Part shown: piece after piece, positions 31,009 through 38,672 of the stretch | Layout: each line of letters opens with the position of its first letter | Position numbering within the stretch: the stretch's first letter is position 1 | Origin: Labilithrix sp. | GTDB taxonomy: Bacteria > Myxococcota_A > Polyangia > Polyangiales > Polyangiaceae | Direction: 5' to 3' | NCBI GenBank assembly: GCA_019637155.1 | Contig: JAHBWE010000029.1 | Coordinates: forward strand, 1 to 64,000 | DNA length: 64,000 nt | Position numbers and translations under genes: made by a program | Notes under the pieces: model-generated | Told to the model about the DNA's origin: nothing | Database searches by the model: none | What the model saw: the letters and a program-made list of their open reading frames with translations, nothing else

Positions 31009-31788
31009 TCACCGCCTCCGCGGGGTCCGAGCGGCCCTGCGCGCGGGCTTCTTCGAGAGAGCATCGAGCCTCTCCTCGATGTTGCGATGAGTCCCCGTGT
31101 GCACGGTGAGCTCGGCATCGATGCTCGCGAGGGTCTTCCGCGTCTCGGCCCGATGCTCGTCGAACTCTTTGCGAAGCCCCGTGACTTCGGTGCGAAGCCC
31201 CGCAAACTCGACGCGATGCTCGTCGAACTCTTTGCGGAGCCCCGAGACTTCGGTGCGAAGCCCCGCAAACTCGACGCGATGCTCGTCGAACTCTTTGCGG
31301 AGCCCCGTGACTTCGGTGCGGAGCCCCGCAAACTCGACGCGATGCTCGTCGAACTCTTTGCGGAGCCCCGAGACTTCGGTGCGAAGCCCCGAGACTTCGG
31401 TGCGAAGCCCTGAGACTTCGGTACGAAGCCCCGCGAACTCGACGCGATGTTCGTCGAACTCCGCGCGAAGTCCTGCGAATTTGGTGTGAAGCCCCGAGAC
31501 TTCGGTGCGAAGCCCCGAGACTTCGGTGCGGAGTTCCGAGACTTCGGTGCGGAGCCCCGTGACTTCGGTGCGGAGCCCCGAGACCTCGACGTGAAGTCCT
31601 GTGACTTCAGTGTGAAGTCCCGAGACTTCGGTGTGGAGTCCTGAGACTTCGGTGTGGAGTCCTGAGACTTCGGTGTGGAGTCCTGAGACTTCGGTGCGGA
31701 GCACGTTGGTCAGCGTGCGATGTTCGTCGGCTTTCTGGTCGAGCGCGGAGAGCGCGGACAGCACGTCGTGGAGGGTCGGTTCGGACAT
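31009..31788 (-). CDS. Heptad-repeat coiled-coil protein
   Basis: 259 residues from the ATG at 31788; an in-frame upstream ATG would add an Arg-rich stretch of no clear meaning. Residues 30-211 are 26 unbroken seven-residue units, mostly L-R/H-T-E-V-S/T-G. In the second half they alternate with L-R-K-E-F-D-E-H-R-V-E-F-A-G, giving a higher period of 21 residues. Leu at one position and Val or Phe four later make a textbook parallel coiled coil about 27 nm long. The N-terminal 29 residues look helical and the C-terminus is basic (KKPARRAARTPRRR), perhaps nucleic-acid or membrane binding. No signal peptide. Function unknown. Confidence 0.85.
   Translation of the reverse strand: MSEPTLHDVLSALSALDQKADEHRTLTNVLRTEVSGLHTEVSGLHTEVSGLHTEVSGLHTEVTGLHVEVSGLRTEVTGLRTEVSELRTEVSGLRTEVSGLHTKFAGLRAEFDEHRVEFAGLRTEVSGLRTEVSGLRTEVSGLRKEFDEHRVEFAGLRTEVTGLRKEFDEHRVEFAGLRTEVSGLRKEFDEHRVEFAGLRTEVTGLRKEFDEHRAETRKTLASIDAELTVHTGTHRNIEERLDALSKKPARRAARTPRRR
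31144..31701. repeat. Tandem 21-base and 63-base repeats coding the heptads
   Basis: A near-uniform 21-base unit (on the plus strand ending ...AGCCCCGAGACTTCGGTGCG-like) repeats through about 558 bases, with a 63-base super-repeat in the 31144-31480 part. Because the unit is a multiple of three, several other frames also stay open here; they are by-products. Such arrays can change length by slippage without breaking the frame. Confidence 0.9.
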
Positions 31789-31994
31789 CGCTCCCCTATC
31801 GTACGCGTGGGCGCGCGGGTTCGCGAAATCGACGTCGACGCGCGGCTGGCGCGCCGTCGCTTCGAGGCGCGAGGATCCTCGCGTGCGGGCGAAATCGTCG
31901 GCGCTGCTGTCAGGAGCGATGCGACGGCGACGTCCTTCACGCACGAGCCGGGCACGTAACCCCCCGGCAAATGAAAGGAATCGGTCAGGTCATC

Positions 31995-32354
31995 ATGTTT
32001 CGTCGTATCGCCGCCGTCGTCGTTGCTACCGCTGCTCTCGTCGTGCCGAGCCTCGCGCTCGCCGGCAACACGACCGGGCCCGCGACGCGGTTCGGCGTCG
32101 TCGACGCGCACAAGAGCGCGAACTACTCCGTCACGCTGCGCGGCGGCGAGAACGCCACCATCCTCGTGAAGGGCGACGGCCACGCCGACCTCGACTGCTA
32201 CCTCGAAGACGAGAACGGCAACGTCGTCGCGCGCGACATCGACAGCACCGACTCGTGCCTCCTCTCCATGACCCCGAAGTGGACCGGACAGTTCCGGGTC
32301 GAGGTCCGCAACATGGGCAAGAGCTCGAACCGCTACCTCATCACCACGAACTGA
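31995..32354 (+). CDS. Small exported protein with PPC-like beta domain
   Basis: 119 residues from the ATG at 31995, with AGG 6 bases before; an ATG at 31971 would add 8 residues ahead of the signal peptide. The signal (MFRRIAAVVVATAALVVPSLALA-G) is clean. The mature part resembles the bacterial pre-peptidase C-terminal (PPC) beta-sandwich: SVTLRGGENATILVKGDGHADLDCYLEDENGN, then WTGQFRVEVRNMG, split here by a short loop. One Cys pair is possible. It is divergent from the coiled-coil gene with 206 bases between them, and tail-to-tail with the S9 peptidase. Confidence 0.8.
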   Translation: MFRRIAAVVVATAALVVPSLALAGNTTGPATRFGVVDAHKSANYSVTLRGGENATILVKGDGHADLDCYLEDENGNVVARDIDSTDSCLLSMTPKWTGQFRVEVRNMGKSSNRYLITTN

Positions 32355-32363
32355 AGAGCCCGC

Positions 32364-34460
32364 TCAGGGTCGGGCCATCTCCCGCAACGCGAACGCGAAG
32401 CCCTCCATCAGGGTCGCGTTCGCGTCGTCTTTGCCGCCGCCGCGGTGGCCTGCGTCCCAGAGGACCTTGAGCAGCACCTCGCGGCCCGCCGAGGCATGCT
32501 GGAGCGCGGCGACGAGCTTGCGCGGATGCATCGGATGAACGCGCTCGTCCTTCGACGGCGACGTGACGAAGAACGCCGGATACGGGACGCCTTCCTTGAT
32601 CTGGTGATACGGCGAGAAGCCGAGGAGCGCCTCGAAGTCGCCCGCGTCGGCCGGATCGCCGTACTCGCTCACGCCGCCGCGGCCGAAGAGCGGGAAGCGG
32701 ATCATGTCCTCGAGCGGCGCGAGCGCGAGGACCACGCGCTGGAGGTCCGGCCGCTGCAGCGCCGCCGCCGTCACCATCATGCCGCCGTGCGACCAGCCTT
32801 GCGTGACGGTGCGCGCCGGCGTCGCGTAGCGGCGGCGATGCAGCTCCTCGAGGCAGGCGTGGAAGTCCTCGAGCGTGCGCTGGCGGTTGCGCCGCGCGCC
32901 GGCCTCGTGCCACGGCTCGCCGTGCTCGAGGCCGCCGCGGATGTGGCACGTCGCGAAAGCGCGCCCCTGCTCCGAGGCCCACGCCATCCACGGCGGATAG
33001 AAGATCTGCTCCGCGTTGCCGCGGAAGCCGCCGTAACCGTAGACCGCGAGCGCGGCGGTGCCGTCGACCGGCGTGTCGATGCGGCGCAGCACCGTGATCG
33101 GCACCTTCGTCCCGTCCTTCGACGTCGCCACGAGCAGATCGCGATCGTAGGCGCGCTCGTCCCAGTCGACCTTCGAGGGGACGAACGGCGTGAGCGCGCC
33201 GGTGCGAGGATCGAGCTCGTAGCGGCGCTGCGGGACGCCGAGGCCCTCGCGCGTCACGATGATGGTGGGGCTCTCGGGGTACGCGAAGTACCAGTCCGTC
33301 GCGCCGCGCGGCGTCGACGCGGAGCCGAGCCGCGTGAACGACGAGTCGTAGAAGTCGCGATGAACGAAGCCGCTCGCCTCGTCGCCGGGGCGCGCCGCGC
33401 GCGTCGCGGTGAGCGTGCTCCCGTGGACGCGCAGGTCGAGGAGCTCCGGCGACGCGGCGGCGAGCGCTTCGGCCTCGGCGCTGCCCGCGTTGAAGCGCGC
33501 GATCGCGTCGGCGCCGCCGTCCGCGCGGACGATCGCGAAGACCGTGTCGTCGACGACGACCGGCGACTCGACGCGCGCGCCGGCGGCGGCGAGCTCGGTG
33601 AGGGGCCAGCTCGGCTTCGCGAGGTCGACGAGCGCGTAGGTGGAGCGCGACCAGTTGCCGAACGTCTGCACGAGGAGCCGCGCGCCGTCCTTCGTCACCG
33701 CGATCGGGTTCATCGCCGACGACGCGTCTTTGTCGCGCGTCGCCGGGACGACGACGCGATCGCGAGCGCGCGGCGCGCCGACCGCGTGCCACCGGATCTC
33801 GCGGTTCGCCCAGCGATCCGCGTGCGCGGCGGCGGGCGGCGTGTAGCCGTAGAAGAAGCCCTTGTCGGCCCAGACGATCTCGGAGCCCTCGAGGCCGTCG
33901 ACCACCTCGAGCGGCCGGAGCGCCTTCACGTCGACGACCGCCGCCGTCTGCATGTCGGCGCCGTGCGAGCTGACGACGACCGCGACGAAGGCGCCGTCGC
34001 GCGACGGCTCGAACGAAGCGATGCTCTCGAAGCGCGTCTCGTCGACCTCGAACAGCACGTCTTCGCGCGCGCCCTTCGTCACGGTGAGGCGCCGCCCGCG
34101 CTGCATGAAGACCAGCTCGCCGCGTTTGGTCGCGAGGCGCGGCAGCGGGCTCTGATAGAGCGCCCCCATCGCGGCGATGAGGCCCTTCGTGTCGAGCTTG
34201 TCGATCTCGCGGCGCGCGCGCTGGTCCTCTGCCTCGAACCACGCCTTCGTCTCGTCGCTGTCCTCTTCGAGCCAGCGGTACGGATCCGGCACCCGCCGCC
34301 CGTGCATCGTGTCCGCGTCGCCGGTGCGCCGCGCCGGCGGATAGTCGAAGCTCGGACGCACGTCGATCGGCGGCGGCGTCGCGGTCGTGACCGGCGGCAC
34401 CACGACGGCGGGCTCGTGCGCGCACGCGGCGAGCGCGACGCAGCCGAGCCAGCGACGCAT
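32364..34460 (-). CDS. Prolyl oligopeptidase family (S9A) lipoprotein
   Basis: 698 residues from the ATG at 34460, which opens a lipoprotein signal (RRWLGCVALAAC). The N-terminal seven-bladed propeller (about 60-430) begins with the family signature VPDPYRWLEE. The alpha/beta hydrolase domain has a complete triad: S557 in GWSHGG, D638 in SPSKDERVHP and H672 in DAGHRGG. It should cleave short peptides after proline, outside the inner membrane. It starts one base after the stop of the upstream gene, so the pair is co-transcribed. Confidence 0.93.
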   Translation of the reverse strand: MRRWLGCVALAACAHEPAVVVPPVTTATPPPIDVRPSFDYPPARRTGDADTMHGRRVPDPYRWLEEDSDETKAWFEAEDQRARREIDKLDTKGLIAAMGALYQSPLPRLATKRGELVFMQRGRRLTVTKGAREDVLFEVDETRFESIASFEPSRDGAFVAVVVSSHGADMQTAAVVDVKALRPLEVVDGLEGSEIVWADKGFFYGYTPPAAAHADRWANREIRWHAVGAPRARDRVVVPATRDKDASSAMNPIAVTKDGARLLVQTFGNWSRSTYALVDLAKPSWPLTELAAAGARVESPVVVDDTVFAIVRADGGADAIARFNAGSAEAEALAAASPELLDLRVHGSTLTATRAARPGDEASGFVHRDFYDSSFTRLGSASTPRGATDWYFAYPESPTIIVTREGLGVPQRRYELDPRTGALTPFVPSKVDWDERAYDRDLLVATSKDGTKVPITVLRRIDTPVDGTAALAVYGYGGFRGNAEQIFYPPWMAWASEQGRAFATCHIRGGLEHGEPWHEAGARRNRQRTLEDFHACLEELHRRRYATPARTVTQGWSHGGMMVTAAALQRPDLQRVVLALAPLEDMIRFPLFGRGGVSEYGDPADAGDFEALLGFSPYHQIKEGVPYPAFFVTSPSKDERVHPMHPRKLVAALQHASAGREVLLKVLWDAGHRGGGKDDANATLMEGFAFALREMARP

Positions 34461-34461
34461 C

Positions 34462-35166
34462 TCAGGCGACGACTTCGATGACGCCGAGGTCGAGCAGCGC
34501 GTGGAGACGATCGAGCGCCTCCGGCGGGGGGAGCCCGGAGAGGCGCGCGACGGTCGCGGCATCGGTCATGCCGTCGACGTGGCCGAGCACGAACGACGAA
34601 CGCGAGTCGATGTGCTTCGACTGCCGCTCCAGCGCCGCGAACTTGAGGCGGACGACGCTCGACGGCGAGAGCGTCTGCCCCTGCGGCTTCATGCGCTCGC
34701 GGCAGCGATCAGCGACGAGCTGCGCGAGCGCGTGCGTCGGCTCGCGATCGAGCACGCGCTCCGCGAGGACGAGCGCCTCGGGGAAGTCGCTCGCGAGGTA
34801 CGAGCTGTACATCTCGCGCCCGATCTCCTCCGTCGCCGCGTCGGGCTGCGCCGTGTCTTCGAGCGCGAACTGGAGCTCCGGCACGCGGCTCGGCGGCGTC
34901 GCGTCCGGATCGCACTGCCGCAGGCGGCCCGTGACCGGGACGAGCTCCGTCGGCGGCAGCGGCTCCGTCGGCGGGATCGGCTCCACGATCGCAGAGTTTC
35001 CGTCCTCCGGGAGCACCTGGAGCTCCGTCTCGGTCGCACCTTCGGCGTCGAATGCCTCCGCGGCGCGCGCGTAGTCGAGCGGATCGAACGGCGGACGCGA
35101 CGTCTCGCAGTTCGCCTCGTTCTCGATCTTCTTCGCGAGCTCCTTGGGATCGAATGCCGGCACCAT
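34462..35166 (-). CDS. Hypothetical protein with C-terminal helical (winged-helix-like) domain
   Basis: 234 residues from the ATG at 35166 (GGAGG just upstream); a longer frame to 35265 adds an Arg-rich start without a ribosome site. An acidic, Pro-rich N-terminal half is followed by a TPR-like helix pair (MYSSYLASDFPEALVLAERVLDREPTHALAQ, about 148-178). A C-terminal domain (GHVDGMTDAATVARLSGLPPPEALDRL) resembles the small helical module often attached to DUF4388 regulators. It looks regulatory and cytoplasmic. It is first in the operon with the S9 peptidase. Confidence 0.8.
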   Translation of the reverse strand: MVPAFDPKELAKKIENEANCETSRPPFDPLDYARAAEAFDAEGATETELQVLPEDGNSAIVEPIPPTEPLPPTELVPVTGRLRQCDPDATPPSRVPELQFALEDTAQPDAATEEIGREMYSSYLASDFPEALVLAERVLDREPTHALAQLVADRCRERMKPQGQTLSPSSVVRLKFAALERQSKHIDSRSSFVLGHVDGMTDAATVARLSGLPPPEALDRLHALLDLGVIEVVA

Positions 35167-35590
35167 CGTCCTCCGCTCGCGAGGCTTCTCGTTCTTCCTT
35201 CGTCGCACTGCCACCCCGACCTCGAGAGCCCTCCTAACACGGAGGGCAGCAGCCATCGAGTCCAACAGGCCTCAATCCGCGCATTAAATAGCGCCAAACG
35301 TGCCGCATCCATGGGGGCAGGGTGACCACGCCGATCGAGATACGGGAAGAAAGCTCTTCAACGCAGGGGGTTGCACCCCCTGCACCCCGCTCGCAGCCGT
35401 AGGACGCGCGCGAAGACGCGCGCATCCTCCGCTGCTCGCCGATGCACGCCCCACGGGACGGGCGAGCTTGCGCCCGGACGTCGAAGGCGAGCACGCGGCG
35501 TTGAAAGCGAGCACGCGGCAGAAAAACGTTCCGACGTTATTCTGCATCGTGCGAGCGGGGTGCAGGGGCGCAGCCCCTGCGTTGAAAAGC
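35167..35590. other. Intergenic region dominated by an inverted repeat pair
   Basis: 424 bases between the regulatory-looking gene and the COG3014-like gene, both on the minus strand. It contains the REPIN-like element at 35351-35592 and the promoter of the 35166 gene. Open frames here run through the repeat and are not credible genes. Confidence 0.7.
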
Positions 35591-35592
35591 TC
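35351..35592. repeat. REPIN-like pair of inverted palindromic repeats
   Basis: The left arm (35351-35395) and right arm (35550-35592) are inverted copies of one another with only a few differences. Each arm has its own hairpin: GCAGGGGG-TTGCA-CCCCCTGC (35363-35383) and GCAGGGGC-GCA-GCCCCTGC (35562-35580), followed by ACCCCGCTCGCA in arm orientation. The 154-base centre has a 13-base direct repeat, GCGAGCACGCGGC, at 35487 and 35507. The right arm ends next to the stop of the COG3014-like gene, so it may also terminate or stabilise that transcript. Confidence 0.8.
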
Positions 35593-36946
35593 AGCGCAGC
35601 GCCATCAGTGAGATGAGCTGCCAGCTGCCCTTCTGAACCAGGATCTCCTGCGAGCGGTTCCAGCCGCGCACGTCGATCGAGACCTTGTGCCGCCCCGCCG
35701 GCAAGCGCACGCGCGCGACCGCGACGCGCGACGGGAGCGTCTCCCAGCTCCGCGTGTCGGGCGTGTCGAGCGCGGTGAGCGTGGCCTGCGCGCCGAGCGA
35801 CGCGAGGAGGCCGACGACGTTGTCGCGCCCCGCCGCGCTCTGGATCCCCTGCCCGACGAGGACGCGCGCGACCATGCGCGTGATCGCGCTGACGATGATC
35901 TTCCCCTCGATCTTCTTCCACTCCGCGCGGACCTCGCGCTCGACGTTCACCGCTTCCTCGAGCTGGATGAGCTTGCTGTCGAGCTTCACGCCCGGCGCCG
36001 AGTAGCCGCCCTGCCCCGGGGCGAGGGACGGGAAGTTGATCCAGGTGACGAGCCCCTGCGCCGCGAGCTTGTTCGCGTTCGCGCGATCGTGCGGCGAGAT
36101 CGAGTCCGCGAAGAGCGTGAGGGCGAGGCCGATCGGGATGCGCTGCGCGATCTTGTGCGGGACGCGCCCGTAGCCGACGACGAAGAGGACCTCGCCCTCG
36201 TTCGCGTCGTCGTCCATCTTCGCGCCGGGGTGCTTCTCCATCGCCGCCTTGATCCGCGGCGAGCGGTAGTTCCCCACCGACGCGAGGCGCGCGACCGCCT
36301 CGCCGTTCGCGTCGAAGCCGCTGAACTGGAGCGCCTCGTCGTAGTAGCGGAGCGCCTCGTCGGTCGCGCCGTCCTTCTCGAACGCGAAGCCGGCGAGGAG
36401 CGAGCCGAGGCCGAGGACCGGGTTGTTCGGCTGCTTGAGCGAGTCCCGGTAGTACTTCTGCATCACCGCGAGGCGGCGCGCCTCGACCTTCGCCCCGTTG
36501 AGGTCGTGCTGCTCGAGGTAGTTGATCATGTCGAGCGTGTTGATCATCAGCTTCTCGTACGGGGGCGCCTGGTACTTCCCCGCGTCGCTGCTGAACACGT
36601 ACTCGCCGATCGAGTCGCCCGCGTTGTGGGCGAGGTCGAGCATGTCGATCGCCTTGTCGGCCGCCTCGAAGTCCCGCTTCGAGAGGTCCCACTTCATCAG
36701 GCCCTGCTGGATGCTGCCGCGATCGAGGACGAGGAGCGCGTTGTCGCCCTTGATGTCCTTCGGCAGGTCCTTGTCGCTCTTGACGTCGAGCTCTTCGTTG
36801 ATGTCCGCGATCGCGCCCTTCGGGTTCCCCGCGTCGAGGGCGGAGCGGAACTTGAACGTGCGCGCCTCGTGCCCGCCGCAGCCGACGAGCCACGGAGCGG
36901 CGAGGAGCACGAGCGCGCTCGCGATGCGGAGGACGGCGTGATGCAC
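35591..36946 (-). CDS. COG3014-like lipoprotein
   Basis: 451 residues from a GTG with GAGGAG 6 bases upstream. Signal and lipobox: APWLVGC. Helical repeats fill residues 30-250 (TPR-like, for example ATDEALRYYDEALQFSGFD). A beta-rich C-terminal domain includes VLFVVGYGRVPHKIAQRIPIGLAL and RLPAGRHKVSIDVRGW. This layout matches the COG3014 family of uncharacterised lipoproteins, often coded beside an LpoB homologue as here. It is probably an outer-membrane partner in peptidoglycan synthase control; that is inference from neighbourhood. It ends inside the REPIN-like element. Confidence 0.85.
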   Translation of the reverse strand: MHHAVLRIASALVLLAAPWLVGCGGHEARTFKFRSALDAGNPKGAIADINEELDVKSDKDLPKDIKGDNALLVLDRGSIQQGLMKWDLSKRDFEAADKAIDMLDLAHNAGDSIGEYVFSSDAGKYQAPPYEKLMINTLDMINYLEQHDLNGAKVEARRLAVMQKYYRDSLKQPNNPVLGLGSLLAGFAFEKDGATDEALRYYDEALQFSGFDANGEAVARLASVGNYRSPRIKAAMEKHPGAKMDDDANEGEVLFVVGYGRVPHKIAQRIPIGLALTLFADSISPHDRANANKLAAQGLVTWINFPSLAPGQGGYSAPGVKLDSKLIQLEEAVNVEREVRAEWKKIEGKIIVSAITRMVARVLVGQGIQSAAGRDNVVGLLASLGAQATLTALDTPDTRSWETLPSRVAVARVRLPAGRHKVSIDVRGWNRSQEILVQKGSWQLISLMALR

Positions 36947-36956
36947 CGCAGTCTCC

Positions 36957-37562
36957 TCAGCGAATGGCCTTCGTGATCTCCGACTTCGCGAGGAAGAGCT
37001 TCTCCGACGTCTCGACGTCGACGACCTCGAGGTAGAGGAAATACTGGATGCGCCGCATGTCCTCGTTGCGCTCGTCGTTGCCGGAGACGTGGCCGGTGAT
37101 GAAGTACTTGGCGCCCATCTGCTTGCCGTACTTCGCCGAGTTCTGCGGGTTGAACGCCGCCGACTGCTGGCCCTCGACCGCGCGGATGAACTCGTGCTGG
37201 CGGCGCTGGTCGATGATGCGCACGGTGCCGGCCTCGAGGATCCAGTTCTCGGTCTCGCTCAGGATCGTGTCGAGCTGAGGCTCGATGTGCTCGGTGGTCG
37301 AGTTCTGGAACGGGAACACCGCGACGAGCGGCTTCGGGCTCTCGGTGCGCCACTGGTTCATCACCGGCGACGCGCGGAACTTGTTGAGCGTCTCCTTCAG
37401 CGCGCGCTTCATGTCCTCTTTGTCGAGGCTCGTCGAGACGGCAGCGCGATCGATGCTCGGATCGTCGGCCCCGCGGACGACCTCCTTCCCGCATCCGGGC
37501 TGGAGAGCGAGCGCAGCGAAACCGAGGGCGATCGACGCGTGGCGAACGAAGCGAAAGAGCAT
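36957..37562 (-). CDS. LpoB-like penicillin-binding protein activator (lipoprotein)
   Basis: 201 residues. The signal ends LQPGC, making it a lipoprotein. The core follows the LpoB/COG3417 pattern: LVAVFPFQNSTTEHIEPQLDTIL, VRIIDQRRQHEFI, GKQMGAKYFITGHVSG and YFLYLEVVDVETSEKLF. In E. coli, LpoB spans the periplasm to activate PBP1b; the same role is likely here but not shown. It ends 10 bases before the COG3014-like gene, an arrangement I have seen in other Proteobacteria. Confidence 0.88.
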   Translation of the reverse strand: MLFRFVRHASIALGFAALALQPGCGKEVVRGADDPSIDRAAVSTSLDKEDMKRALKETLNKFRASPVMNQWRTESPKPLVAVFPFQNSTTEHIEPQLDTILSETENWILEAGTVRIIDQRRQHEFIRAVEGQQSAAFNPQNSAKYGKQMGAKYFITGHVSGNDERNEDMRRIQYFLYLEVVDVETSEKLFLAKSEITKAIR

Positions 37563-37572
37563 GGAAGAGAGC

Positions 37573-38598
37573 CTAGAGCCGCCGAATCGCGCCGTCGAGA
37601 GCGGCCTCGAGGTCGGCCCTTTCCTGGACGCCCTCGAGCTTCGTGTCGTCGACCCAGATCGTCGGAAGACCGTGCCCCTTCGCCTGCTTGAACGCGGCTT
37701 TGTCCTGCTCGATCCGCGCCGCGGTGGCGGGATCGTTCACGCATTTCCGGAACTGCTCGACGTCGAGGCCGTGCGCCTGCGCGATCTTCTCGCAGCCCTC
37801 GGGCGTGAGCTCCGTCTCCGGCACGGTGAAGAGCGCGTCCGCGATCTCCTCCCCTTTGCCCATCGACTCGCCGCAGCAGCCGGCCTTCGCGGCGTCCATC
37901 GCGTGCGGATGCATCCGGAGCGGCACGTGCTTGCGGACGAGCCGCACCTTGTCCTTCCGCGCGGCGACGAGCGGCGCGAGCTCCTGGTGCGTCGAGCGGC
38001 AGAACGGGCACTCGAAGTCGGCGAAGTCGACGACGGTGACCTTGCCGCGGCCGGTCCGGCGGATCTCCTCCGCGACCGGCTCCGGCAGATCGCCCGCGAA
38101 CGCGCGCCGGTTGAAGCCCACCGCGAGCGGGACCGCGAGCGCGACGACGAGCGCGACGACGACGCCGCCGATCACGCTCTTCTTCTCCGGCGGGTCCCAG
38201 TCCTCGCGCCAGCGCAGGAACGAGAGGCCGGCGAGCACGAACGACGCGCCGTCGACGACCGCGCAATAAGGACAGAGCGCGCCGAGGCGCGCCTGGATGA
38301 TCAAGAAGACGGCGCCGGCGACGCCGCCGATGAGCCCCAAGAAGAGCTGGGCGGTGCGGGCGCGCATGCCGGGGAGGAGCGCCGAGAACCCGAGCGCGAG
38401 CATGCCGAGGAGCCCGATCGCGGGGAGCGGGATCCCGAACGGCCGCGCGAGCGCGGTGGCGCGGACCTTCGCGCAGCCGCCGCCGGCGTCGCAGAAAACG
38501 GGGGCGGGGCGCACGTAGTCCACGAGCAACACCGCGCTCGCGACGAGCGCTGCGGCGACGAGGACGACGGTGAGCCAGAAAACGGCCTGTCTCTTCAC
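37573..38598 (-). CDS. VKOR-DsbA fusion for periplasmic disulfide formation
   Basis: 341 residues from a GTG. The N-terminal vitamin K epoxide reductase domain has several membrane helices, the loop cysteines C36 and C42, and the quinone-reducing C109-P-Y-C112. It is fused to a periplasmic DsbA/thioredoxin domain with C197-P-F-C200 and a cis-Pro loop (HGLPTIWVD). Together these oxidise thiols of exported proteins and pass electrons to quinone, replacing DsbA/DsbB. This agrees with the many Cys-rich lipoproteins in the window. It is upstream of lpoB by 10 bases and divergent from rnr. Confidence 0.92.
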   Translation of the reverse strand: MKRQAVFWLTVVLVAAALVASAVLLVDYVRPAPVFCDAGGGCAKVRATALARPFGIPLPAIGLLGMLALGFSALLPGMRARTAQLFLGLIGGVAGAVFLIIQARLGALCPYCAVVDGASFVLAGLSFLRWREDWDPPEKKSVIGGVVVALVVALAVPLAVGFNRRAFAGDLPEPVAEEIRRTGRGKVTVVDFADFECPFCRSTHQELAPLVAARKDKVRLVRKHVPLRMHPHAMDAAKAGCCGESMGKGEEIADALFTVPETELTPEGCEKIAQAHGLDVEQFRKCVNDPATAARIEQDKAAFKQAKGHGLPTIWVDDTKLEGVQERADLEAALDGAIRRL

Positions 38599-38672
38599 GC
38601 GACCATCATAGTGGCAAAGGGCCGCCGATTATTCCCGGGGACGGCCGGATCGATCTCGTCTAAGACACCGCC

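Noticed and set aside
31087..31644. Several plus-strand open frames in the coiled-coil region
   Set aside because: By-products of a 21-base repeat, which keeps all frames in step.
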